From NCBI GenBank assembly GCA_964030785.1, contig OZ034975.1, positions 40,001,569-40,065,568 on the forward strand: 64,000 bases of DNA. Reading direction: 5' to 3'. The position numbers and the translations under genes were made by a program. The notes under the pieces are model-generated. The model did no database searches. It was not told the origin of the DNA and saw only the letters and a program-made list of their open reading frames with translations. This stretch comes from Siderastrea siderea. Lineage: Eukaryota > Cnidaria > Anthozoa > Scleractinia > Rhizangiidae. Positions 36,632-46,859 of this stretch are shown here, in pieces. The first letter of the stretch is position 1. Each line of letters opens with the position of its first letter.

Positions 36632-37085
36632 CAGTCCCTGATTTTAAAAACCCTAAAATAGTTCTGACTGCCGCGCAAATCTCTCCATAACTACGTTTCC
36701 ATGTAGGTTTATGTAGGGCACTGCTAAAACTTACGTTTTACCTGCTTTTGTCAAAAATATACCTCAAATGGGAAGGTTTATGTTCCAAAGCGTTCCTTAT
36801 AAGAGGAACAGCTACAAAAAAGGCACACTTGTTCCTGAAACAGTGTTAAAAGATGATGGCCTTAAAGTTATATCAGCAAAACAAGGGTTTTCCCAGAGCT
36901 ATCTTATTCCATGATACAAAAGTGAGTCCCTTTGTCCCCGGCATAGCCGTGATCTCCGTTGAATGTATACAATCGTGCAAATCAGAACAAACTAAATAGG
37001 AAATAGATCACAGACACAAATGGCGAAACACTCACGCTCAATGAAAAGAGCAAAAAGGAATATCAACTTAAACAAGCTCCAACTA

Positions 37086-37362
37086 CTATTCCCCGCTATC
37101 TCCGTTTTATCCGTCATACTAAAGAAATAATTAAACTTTTAGTCAGATCTCAGTAGTCAAAATATCTCAAGTAAAACGGGGATAACGGATACAACGGGGA
37201 CAGAACTTACAGTTCATCAGATCAGCTTCAAGGAATATAAAATAATATAAAGTACAACGGAGACAACGGAGACGGCGGGGACACAACTTACAGTATATGT
37301 ATAGGAATATATTAACAATACTACTACTACTACTACTACTACTAATAATAATAATAATAATA

Positions 37363-37395
<33 letters not shown>

Positions 37396-37416
37396 TAACA
37401 ATACTACTACTACTAC

Positions 37417-37448
<32 letters not shown>

Positions 37449-37717
37449 ATTATTATTATTATTATTAGTAGTAGTAGTAGTAGTATTCTTAATATATTCC
37501 TATATATATACTGTAAGTTGTGTCCCCACCGTCTCCGTTGTCTCCGTTGTACTTTATATTATTTTATATTCCTTGAAGCTGATCTGATGTACTGTAAGTT
37601 CTGTCCCCGTTGTATCCGTTATCCCCGATTTACTTGAGATCTTTTGACTACTGAGATCTGAGTGAAAATGCAATTATTTCTTTAGTGAAACGGATAAAAC
37701 GGAAACAACGGGGAACA
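37086..37717. repeat. Element palindrome, unit 4
   Basis: Same inverted arms as in units 2 and 3; only the microsatellite core differs in repeat number and order. Confidence 0.75.
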
Positions 37718-38321
37718 GCACTGAGAGATATTTTGATTACTGTGAACCCACTGTAAATACGCATTCATTCATTCATTTATTCATTAATTCATTCATTCAT
37801 TCATTCATTCACTCATTCATTGATTCATTTATTCATTCATTCAAGTTAACGCGCGTTATCTAAATTGCATATTTCTCGTAGTGTGACGGAGACGTCGAGA
37901 AAAGCTATTAATTACAACTGTGCTGCACAAAAGAATAATCCTTTCAATTAGCTCGCTAGTATTTTAAAAATATCGTTAAGCTTTTTGTTGATTCTGGAAA
38001 TGCTTGTTCGCTAAAAAAAGTGTTAAGGTGACATGTTTTTAAGGCATTGATCATATGCCGGTATGAATGTTTAGTTTGCGCTTCATTGTTTTCCAGATTC
38101 TTTATTACACTGTTTGCCAAGGAGAACCAGTTATGTAACCACTGTAAATTGCACGGGCATTTAGTTTTTGACTTGATTGTATCGAAAACAAAAAAAATCA
38201 CACACAGGAAATTTAAAAATGCTCGTCGGGGCATTTTTTACCACTAACCGCCTATTTTTGCCCGTAATTTATCGAAAAGAAAAGATCAAACTGAGGAACT
38301 TAAACAATGAAGCTAGCATGC

Positions 38322-38329
38322 TATAAAAG
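38322..38329 (+). promoter_or_regulatory. TATA box of the Rep-like gene, unit 4
   Basis: TATAAAAG lies 36 nt before the ATG at 38,365, consistent with a start site near TCTCATTTCA (about 38,351). Confidence 0.6.
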
Positions 38330-38364
38330 AACTCTGAAACGTTGCTTCGTTCTCATTTCACTCG

Positions 38365-40491
38365 ATGACAGTGATGGCCACAGCACCAGCAAGGCAACTC
38401 AATAATAAGGTATGTACTAGATTTCATATTCCTTCTTCGTAGCTTTAAAACAAGTTAAGGAAGAAAAGTTGCTCTCAGTTCTTTTAGTGAACGAATTTAC
38501 AAAGTTCAGCTTAAAACGTAGCAATTAACAGGATTGAAATGCTATATTGCTTAGGCTTTTCTAACCAGTTAATCTAATAGGCATTGTAGTCTAAATATTT
38601 CCTACAGATTATTCGTCAATTGTAGTGATTCTGTGCTGACTAGTTTACTGTTTCCTTGTAATTATCTTAGGGAATCAGGAGTGCTGTGCTTAGCAAGGTC
38701 TTGCCAGCTGTCCAGGGAACTTGTTCTCTTTTGGCAGCTAAATTATCTTACAGCAAACATGAGGGAATGTCTTGTGACGATCTGTGGCTAAACATATGCC
38801 AGAAACGTGATGAATGTGACGAAAAGATAAAGAAAATGAAAGGAGTAGCATTTTTCTTCTCCTCTGTCGCCGCCCTAGAGAAGCGAAGTAAAGAAAAGGG
38901 AGAGAAGGCAAACAGCCAAGAACAAGAGGACGACCAGAACGATGAATTACCAGAAAAGTACAGGCCAGCAATAACTTACTGGATTGCAGTCCAATCCTCC
39001 AACGGAATGTGCGTTTCAACGGTACCCTTGCACTCGGCCCTATTACAAACAGGCATGGAAATTACAGCTAAAACCCTGCCAGTCTGCAAACGAGGAGGTG
39101 AAGAGGAATCTTGTGCACCATTATGTACTACGCTAAAAGATCACAATAACCTCTTTATTCAGACCAAAGTGGACAAGTCGTTTTCCTACAGTCTCCAATT
39201 GCTACAAGACCAATTGATAGAGGAGCCACTGGAGTCACGTGCACTTCCCGCAAGTGAACGTGTTGTAAGGTTACAAGTTGTTGGTACCTCGTTTACTGCA
39301 AATCTGCGAGACAAGTTAATACCCTCTCTTGTCCGTTCCGGCCTCCAATTTGATGCGTTTGGCATCGAAGCATGCGATTTGCCTTCAGAGGTCCCAAAAG
39401 TCACAAAGGCTCTGACATCGCCGATTGTTGTAGCGATTAATGACATCGAACGAGCAATGGGGAAATTGGGTTACGCTCTGTACAGTGGAGAAGTTTTCAA
39501 AAAGGCGAAGTCTTCTAAATACACATATCACCACTGCTGTTCGGTGAAGAAATTTCTTTCTCTGCTGGCAAGCAACGACCAGTTTAAAGACACCATCATC
39601 AAGAATCTGAACAAGCTCGTAGAAATCCTTGGAGATAAAGATTGCGAGTTCGTGAAGCAGCTGTGTATCAACTACGACTTGATCGAAGTCAATGGGGGTT
39701 GGGGCTTCTCAATAAGCCAGAGAAAGTTCGTTTTCCATCCCATCAAAGAAACAGACATCGGCAAAGAATCTCCCAGGGCCTACATCGACTACCAACACAC
39801 TAAGACGCCGGATCCTGGATACTTCAAAGAAATACTACAGAATAGCCTCAACCAGCTAGAAATGGCACACTTTTGCGAATATTACATTCGACTCCTCAAC
39901 TGCCGCATTAAACAGCACAAAGAAAGGGTCATGTGCCTCATAGGTGAGCCTAATAGTGGAAAGACGAGCCTTTTCACCCCCATCTCTCGCTTGATCCCAG
40001 CAAGATACATGGCCGTGATCAGCAAGCAAAAGGATTTCAACAAGAGCCTGGTCGATGAAAACACTCAAATAATTTTTCTGGACGAGGCGCACACCAAGCT
40101 GATGGATCCAGACGACTGGAAGATATTGACACAAGGAGGGCTCACGGCACACGACCGCAAATATAAGACTTCAAGCCTGGCAGTCATAAGGTGTCCAATG
40201 TTTATCACCTGTCAGACGGACATGGATTTCGGTGGGGAGCACAACACTGCCATGGACGCCCGCTTAAGAAAGTTCTTCTTTAGAAGTCTGACCTCGCCGT
40301 GTGTAGCGGGAGTGCAAGAATTCTTGCGAGCTAATGCAATGGACTGCATTATTTGGGCATGTGGCCTTGCACGTACTCCGGAAGATGAGCTATCCCCTCC
40401 CATGCCAGGGACCAGTTTACAGCCAGAAGAGATCGATGAAGAAGAAAAGAACAGAATTAGAACCATTCAACTAGATGAAAGCGAAAGCTAG
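38365..40491 (+). CDS. Rep-like SF3 helicase, unit 4 (two exons)
   Basis: Exon 1 (38,365-38,409, 15 codons) joins exon 2 (38,671-40,491) in phase 0 across a GTATGT...ATCTTAG intron, giving 621 residues. Numbered on the spliced protein, the Walker A loop GEPNSGKT is at 440-447, the Walker B strand IIFLDEA has D486 and E487, motif C (FITCQTD) is near 526-532, and an arginine-finger candidate (DARLRKFFF) has R546 and R548. This order is that of SF3 helicases, which unwind DNA at origins in parvoviral NS1, papillomaviral E1 and many Rep proteins. Motif C has Gln where Asn is usual. No HUH nicking motif is recognisable in the N-terminal 400 residues, so an endonuclease role is not supported. After the TAG stop the frame stays open for 41 further acidic codons, suggesting a recent nonsense change in the tail. 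The gene lies head-on to the recombinase. It probably drives replication of an excised form; that is inference. Confidence 0.8.
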
Positions 40492-40617
40492 CACGAAGGC
40501 AGTGAGCAAGAGGAATCGAACACGGACACAGAAGTCAGCGCGGAGGAGGGAGAGATCGAAGACACTAATTCTACCTGTTTGGAGAAGAGTCTAGAGAAAA
40601 TTGCAAGTCTGCGATAA

Positions 40618-41361
40618 CAACAGCCATGTCACAGTCTCAAGCGGAGGCAACTTGTTCTACTCGCCACTGAAGTAAAACGCACCGTGGATGAAAGGGACAG
40701 CCGGGAAGAGTGTGCACGATTACGTGTCCTTGAAGAAACTAAGGAACGCTGGATCTCACTGGGGATGATAAGGGAAGAAGACGCCCACTTGCTACAGTCG
40801 GTGAACGGACCTTATCATCCCAACATAGAACGTTCCAGAGAAGAATACTTTACGAAGAAGAGGCAAGAAGACCAACGGATTCTCGAAAAGAAGGCGCGCG
40901 AATACTTTAACGATGAGTGGGTCATGGAGAAGGAAAAGGAACTCCGAGAACTTCAGAAAAAAGAGGACGCAGCGAAAGACGAGCAAGTGAAGCGTGCGCT
41001 CCATTACATGATGGAAGTGACTGTCGAAGCCCTCAAGTTGAAATTTCAGAAGGAAGAAGTTTCCGGTCTCGCGAAACTGGTACAGTTGGAGCGGAGAAGA
41101 AAGGCTGTGGAAATGAAGTGGGTATCCCCTTCTCAAGCCCAACGCATTAACAGTATCTGGTGCCCCCTACCCTATCCTTGTGAAGAGATGGAAGACGAGG
41201 AGGAGGAGAATCTCTTCATAACACCCTCGAGGGCGCCCAAAGCGCACAGTCGCTCATCCTCTCAGAAACAGAAGTCTCAGAAACGACGAGGGGGGCAAAC
41301 AAGTACCTCAGTGCCCAAGAGAGGAAGAATAACTCACTTTTTTACTCCGAGTCAAGAGTAA
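40618..41361 (+). CDS. Coiled-coil protein with basic tail, unit 4 (start uncertain)
   Basis: The frame is open from 40,618; about 225 residues from 40,684 look coding. The middle is Glu/Lys/Arg-rich and strongly helical, likely a coiled coil. An acidic patch (EEMEDEEEEN) precedes a Ser/Lys/Arg-rich tail. The extreme C-terminus, GRITHFFTPSQE, resembles the I-x-x-F-F core of PCNA-binding (PIP) boxes but lacks the leading Gln. The start is unclear: an ATG at 40,626 lies in another frame and would need a one-base shift, while the first in-frame ATG is about 28 codons into the clear coding part. It lies 126 nt after the Rep stop, on the same strand, with an AATAAA at 41,633-41,638. Family not recognised; an accessory replication factor would fit the context. 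Confidence 0.6.
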   Translation, partial: QQPCHSLKRRQLVLLATEVKRTVDERDSREECARLRVLEETKERWISLGMIREEDAHLLQSVNGPYHPNIERSREEYFTKKRQEDQRILEKKAREYFNDEWVMEKEKELRELQKKEDAAKDEQVKRALHYMMEVTVEALKLKFQKEEVSGLAKLVQLERRRKAVEMKWVSPSQAQRINSIWCPLPYPCEEMEDEEEENLFITPSRAPKAHSRSSSQKQKSQKRRGGQTSTSVPKRGRITHFFTPSQE

Positions 41362-41489
41362 AAATCAAATTTTCATGTTGTCAGGAAACATTGAAAAAAG
41401 TTAGCACTTGTGTTACAAATTGATGTTTAACGAGTTAACCTACATTACTTATTGGTTTTCCTAAAATTCATTTTTCCATGTGTAACAAA

Positions 41490-41592
41490 CTGTTGAGAAA
41501 AGTGAACATTGAACATTGAAGAGTCAAGATTGAAGTGTGAACATTGAACATTGAACATAGAACATTAAACAGTGAACAGCGAACATTGATTG
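41490..41592 (+). repeat. TGAACATTGAA short repeat, unit 4
   Basis: About eight degenerate copies of (T)GAACATTGAA lie between the convergent gene ends, just before the AATAAA at 41,633. Absent from units 1-3, which lack this part. Confidence 0.75.
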
Positions 41593-41632
41593 CGTCTCTA
41601 AACTCTGTGCCATGATGTTGCATTTTGTCCAT

Positions 41633-41638
41633 AATAAA
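41633..41638 (+). terminator. Polyadenylation signal for plus-strand genes, unit 4
   Basis: AATAAA 272 nt after the coiled-coil ORF stop. It is the first canonical signal downstream of the Rep and coiled-coil genes and lies before the convergent recombinase gene. Confidence 0.5.
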
Positions 41639-41730
41639 GATTTCCTCTTGAGTTATTTTGTCCGGGGGGTTAACTCACCATCTTGAGATTCGAGCAAATA
41701 GCATGTACACTAAATCAATTCCTTTTTTTT

Positions 41731-43430
41731 TTACATGAATTTAAGTTCGGCCCTTTTCTTTAAAGAGTCAGCCATTCGTCCCTCTTGAAATTTGACTTCG
41801 GAATCTCTCAAGATGGCACTCCACTGTCCAAATCCGTGTTTAGCTATCCCTTCTTTTAGAAATTTGTCCTTATCAGCAGTAAATTTTAAGATCCGACGAT
41901 GGCTCCGTTGAATGCGCAAGGGCGTAGCTGAGGAGACAACCTCTTTTGGGAGGCATGATTGTTCTTTCTGCAGTTTCAACTAAAGGCGACGAGCTTGAAG
42001 TTGAACAGCCAAACCTCGTGTGGACTTCCTTGTCCACTTCCGATCCCTTGGTACCTTGTACTTTTTGTAGACACTCGTGGGCAATTGCAGCAACTTCGCA
42101 CGACCTCTGCTTTTGATAGTGAACTTTGGCGACGGCTGAACTGTGTTTCTGATCTTCCGAAAAAATCCTTTGCTCTTTACTAGTGAGCTGATTGAGGCTA
42201 TGCGTTTCGACTATTTGACGATAGCGCGTCGGGTGAATGTACTTTCCGATTGCGTCAAAGACTAGTTTACTCATGACGTCGCCCAATTTGCTGTGTTGGC
42301 CTCCATTTTTCGTGAGCAGAACGAACTCGCACTGGGGTTTTAGCAATGGCCTTACGAAATTGATGTAGCTATCGAGCACCTGCATGCTTGTATCGGTCAG
42401 AATTAAGGAGTCAAATCCATATTTGCTAGCAGTCTTGAACTTTTTCTGGTCAATAAACCCTCCATTCTCCTTCGCTGTTCTGACCATGTCGACTGTCAAG
42501 TACTGATAAGTCATAGGGCGAGACCCCTTTACCTTGATGAACAAATACACCGCGACAAATTTCGTGGCAAATGTCAAGACCGAAGGACTAACTTGACCTG
42601 GAATAGTTTTGCACGTCTTCACAGTGTTCTCGTAACGAGGCAAATGAAATGTCACCACTTCTAACAGTTCTTCCATGGTTGCCCAGTGCCCCCTAGCATC
42701 CAAAGTTTCAATGTCTAGATCTTGTGTCCACTGCAGTCTCATCATCTTTGCCACCGTCTTGCGCGCTCGTTTAAGGTACAGCTCCGTTGAGCACAAATTT
42801 CGAAGAACTGTGTCTGATGCTCCGTTTATTTTTCTGAAGTCGATTAATCCGGAGATCGCATCAACGTAGCCCAATCGGCCACCGTGTCCGAGTTTGCATT
42901 CATCTTGCAAGTAGTCGATAAACTTGAACAACAGACTATGAGAACACAGGCTAAAGTCCAGCACTTCAAAACTCAATTCCTCTTCATCTTTGCAGCACAA
43001 TTTGAAAGAAGAAAAGAAGAAATTTAAAGCATTTCTTGGCTATCTGCTGAGCTGCACGATCTTTCTTGCAACCCCCACCACTTCCAGTCAACCATTTCGT
43101 GAATAAGTCGCCAATCTGGCTGGAAACTGAAAACGAAGGCATTACCCTGGCAGTTTGATTTGTGATTTCACCCGATGTATCACCATCGGCAAGTTCTTTG
43201 GTACTTGAAACGTCGGGTTTTTCGTCAAAGAAAAAGAACCAACTGTGCTTGGTGTTCACATGTTTCCTGCAGCCACGTTGACTTTTAAATCCATCGTGAT
43301 CACACGTTTGTATTGGACAGTGATACAAGCTATCTGTTTCTTCTTTTTCCAAGTGAAGCCGTTTTGGTTTTGGCGATGAGCCATCAATTTTCGACCAGTC
43401 AACCTTACCCTTTTTGTTCATGTCGGACAT
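41731..43430 (-). pseudogene. Frameshifted tyrosine recombinase, unit 4
   Basis: The gene is collinear with the intact copies but broken twice. A net 13-bp insertion near 43,003-43,015 (CTTC-rich) shifts the frame after the FKFL stretch, and another shift lies near 41,945-41,975 before the Myb/SANT domain. The three pieces run 43,430-42,984, 43,000-41,873 and 41,979-41,731. The catalytic core is otherwise complete and has Arg at the first catalytic position (GSRPMTYQYL), where units 1-3 have Trp. The N-terminal and catalytic parts are nearly identical to units 1-3, whereas the C-terminal linker and Myb/SANT part differ at many positions. Confidence 0.8.
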
Positions 43431-43806
43431 CTGAGTGATTCACACAATTTGTTCCACTTACATAAATAGTGAACAAAACACAAAGGCGACAAAGAAACAA
43501 TGGCTGCATTGTGCAAGTTAAAACTTGCCCCAACCTGCCCCAACTTGCCCCTGCTTGCTCAGGCATGTGTCTGCTTGCCACTGTTCATTATTCTTAAGTA
43601 AGTTTACAAATTTAAGGTGATATATGGCGTTGGTGCGATTATATTCAACCTTGCCCGGGCAAGTCTATAAGGGCCTCGAAAAGTCTTTAAAAATCTGCTA
43701 TTGACTCTGCTTCCTGTACTACACCAAATGTTTTTGCCAATTAAAAAGCGATAAAATCATAGATGGCAAGAAAAGAAGAATGTTTCTGTTGAACAAGATG
43801 TACAAA

Positions 43807-44342
43807 GGAACTGTCATTTCTAAATAGGAACCATTTTACATAAATAGGAACTAATGGTTAGGAACAAACTGTTCCACGTGACAATAAAAAGGAACATTTC
43901 GTTCAAAACGGAACCTGTTAATGGGAACAATTGTTCCTCAGGTGAATAAAAAGGAACCAATTTTTCAAAGCAGGAACAATGTTAGAAAGGAACAAACGTT
44001 CCTTTACAAAAAAAGGAACGTAATTAATTGGGAACCAAAGTTCCTCGTGTCAGCATAAAGGAACAGCCACTCTAAAAGGGAACGCATTAATGGGAACAAT
44101 TGTTCCTCAAGCGATTAAAAAGGACCAAAATGATAAAAGAGGAACAATACCATTGGGAACACCTGTTCTTAGGCCACTCATTTAGGAACAAAAAGTTCCT
44201 TTCAGTGTTAAAAATTGGGAACAAAATGTTCTTTTTAGCTCTAAATGAACACTTTGTTCCTATTTTTAACAGCAATTTGTTCCTTTTGATCTTAAAAGGA
44301 GCACTCCAAAGAGGAACAATCATCTCTTAATGGGAACGTTCC
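43807..44342. promoter_or_regulatory. GGAAC/GTTCC iteron-like cluster, unit 4
   Basis: Nearly all motif copies are kept despite scattered substitutions between them. One copy near 43,952 (GGAACC) is a GGATCC in units 1-3, and one copy near the right edge is lost (GGGAAG). Confidence 0.7.
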
Positions 44343-44539
44343 CAAAGCAAAAATGGGAAGAGTGCACAAAAATAAAAGTATGTTGAAAAGCCACTTAAAA
44401 GATAAATAAAACATGCCAAAGCAGCTTATGACTCCCTATACTGAACAGATACAACAGCCAAAATTGGATTGATAAAATCATGCTAGAACATGTTCAAATT
44501 TGGAAGTAAAAATTTTGGGAAACGTAGGAGATGGAAGAG

Positions 44540-44885
44540 AAAAAAAGAAGAGACACGGCAGAACAGCTTGTTACCTTTCGCGCTTATTGATTTTAATCTA
44601 TTTACTTAATATGCGCAGAACTGCTATGATAACTGAGCGATGGCTGTCTTTCAAATTAGTCGTTTATTAGAAATGTAAACTGAGAGCAGAAAACACAGAT
44701 AGCAGATATCCAATTTCAATCTCAAACTTTATTAGATGAACAAAAAATACAATCCTGGCAAGCCGTAATCATCCACCGGAAGGCAACGAAAAGGCCGGAG
44801 TAGAGGAAATTTGTGTACACTGAGTTCCAGGAACAAAAAGAAAAGGTTGTCCCTTGTTCCCGGTTTGCGTCTCGCGAGTCACGAA
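44540..44885. repeat. Segmental duplication copy B, right half
   Basis: Collinear with about 4,500-4,870: GGCAGAACAGCTTGTTA, AACTGCTATGATAACTGA, AACACAGATAGCAGATAT and ACAAT.CTGGCAAGCC are shared in order. It begins within about 10 bp of the right end of the element array. Confidence 0.75.
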
Positions 44886-44889
44886 GTAG

Positions 44890-46440
44890 CATGGATAACC
44901 CAAGCCAGTTTCAAGGTATGGTTTATTTCAATGTTTGTGCTGTCTATTGAATGAGGATTGAGATCATTTAGAGTTATGGCACATGTTAAATTATTTCACA
45001 GAAGTTAGGTTCCAAATCAGTTTCTACGTGATCCTCAAAACCTGCCTTTTAGTTTGGAATTGTTTGTGTTCAGTAGATTTCGCTATTGCTGTTTCACAAC
45101 TGTCTAATTAATGAAAAAGAGTTGTTCTGTCGAGAGAAAGTGCCTATCTTTTTTTCTGCGCTTTAGATTACCAGCGCCATGCAAGTTTATAGTACTGATT
45201 TTCAAGATTAATTTCCTGTGATTTTGACCCCCCGAACCCGAGAATCGATTTCGTCGTTTATTTCAAAATAAAGCGCTTCTGGGAGAAAACGAACCACACC
45301 AGGTTTCTAGCTTTACTAATACCTAATTATGTGCAAAATACAAAAGAAATAGATTTTTCAACTATTGCAGCTAAATTGAAATTTTGCTTTATTTTTACTG
45401 AAAGTCGCTCTTAACGTGTGGATGAAATTTTAACTTGTGACTCTTTGTTTTCTGCGACGATGTTTAATGTTTGTTGTACAACGAGCTGTTGACATTTCAG
45501 CCTGTAGTTCGTTGATGACATTGCTGTCGTACTGTTCGTGTTAGCGTGTATCAGTGTATTCTCCCTGTACCTTTTTGCCGTTTTGAGGCTTTTCAACGAC
45601 GGTATAATGAGGTATGTTTTGGTATCTACAACCAGTGACATAAGTCGTTGAAACGCCCTCCCCTCCTTCCCCTATTCAATGTTGCATAGTGTTGTGAGCA
45701 CTTGTCTTCATCTATTTAGTTGAAACTATTTTACAACATTGCCTTGTGGGAGAGGGAGGGAGACACAATTGTACCGAGAGTGTTTCAGCATAGTAACACT
45801 GATTGTATTGAACCGAAAAGGCTTGAATTACGTGTCACGGTATACAGGTCTTTACACCCAAAATTACTTCTTGAAAATTGTTAAGTATTTTATATAGTTA
45901 GGAAAAGATTCATGGTGTTTCAGACAGCTCTTAAGTTTTCCAAAATGGAGAGAGGAGAAGCCAACCTTTCTCAGACCAAACACAGAAAACTGGAATTGGC
46001 CACAGACTAAAATGTACCGGTGTAAGAGAGGACACCGAAATCATCCCCTACAGCTGCGTTAAACCATTTTGCTAGACGACCAAGCCTTGAACCAATAGAA
46101 AACGCTTGTCAATTGATGTGATGCAAACCGACAAGAAAAGAAGAGTTTGAAAATTCTAAAACAAGATATGCACAGCACCTCAATCAAATAGTATCACCGG
46201 CTTTAGACGGCTTGTAAAATTCCGCAGTAAATGGAGGCGCCATAATCATCAGATACACCAACAGACAGTAAAATCCATCTAAAATTACTCCTAACGCTTT
46301 TTCATAACAGCGCAATGCCTTTTTTACACCAGTCTCATATAAAATAAACAAAACGATTTATTTCTATTACGATCTGAACATAATAATCAAAGAGCTGAGG
46401 ACATTTGCGGCGCGTGTTTACGGGTTACCAATGTAACCCG
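44890..46440. other. Intergenic DNA, no gene recognised
   Basis: Nothing coding is recognisable. A block at about 45,565-45,615 repeats one at 8,820-8,890 (CTTTTTGCCGTTTTGAG). Confidence 0.4.
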
Positions 46441-46443
46441 TCG

Positions 46444-46705
46444 AAATTTGATAATAGATCTGAAAGTTACCAGTCGCCACGAAGCCCAGCTCGAAGCTCA
46501 AATAAACGAGTATCAACAACATGGAGATTCGCCCGAAGTGGCCAGTGTTAAAGCTGAAAATGCTCTACTACCAGTCTACGGGAAGGAGCTGAGAAAAGTC
46601 CTTTTGGAGTATTTACAGCGGGTGCATGCCGTGAAGAAAGATTCGACCTTCCGTAAAGTGATGGAGACCAAAAATGAATTAAAGGAAACAGAAGGCTATG
46701 ATTGA
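46444..46705 (+). CDS. Possible terminal exon of an unrecognised gene
   Basis: An 85-residue frame rich in Glu, Lys and Leu (EAQLEAQINEYQQ; KELRKVLLEYLQRVHAVKK) looks more protein-like than its surroundings. It follows a possible acceptor (GATAATAG) and is followed by AATAAA at 46,846-46,851. No domain is recognised and no upstream exon was located, so it may be a fragment of a gene or transposon. Confidence 0.35.
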
Positions 46706-46859
46706 CTCGAATCGACAGAACTCGCCATCGATAAGCGAAAATATTCCTACTCAATCGATTGTTTGTCAAACAACCTGTTCCGGCAAAGACTAAGCAAACT
46801 TTGTCTGTTAAACTATTCTTGTAACACATTAGCCGTTTTGTTATTAATAAACGTATTTG

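Larger units (their letters stand above)
36617..44524. mobile_element. Rep/tyrosine-recombinase element, unit 4 (long form)
   Basis: This 7,908-bp unit starts CGTTTCCCAAAAGTT and ends with the TIR complement GGGAAACG, followed by TAGGAGAT and then flanking DNA matching the segmental duplication. It contains the complete plus-strand Rep-like helicase gene and the coiled-coil ORF, which converge on a frameshifted minus-strand recombinase. The flanking portions are nearly identical to units 1-3. It is the only unit showing the likely ancestral organisation, though it is not intact. Confidence 0.85.

Noticed and set aside
38686..38688. GTG as the start of the Rep-like gene
   Set aside because: A spliced upstream exon with ATG, TATA box and matching phase gives a better eukaryotic start.
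39530..39545. YHHCC stretch in Rep as an HUH endonuclease motif
   Set aside because: No His-hydrophobic-His pattern and no matching catalytic Tyr context are visible.
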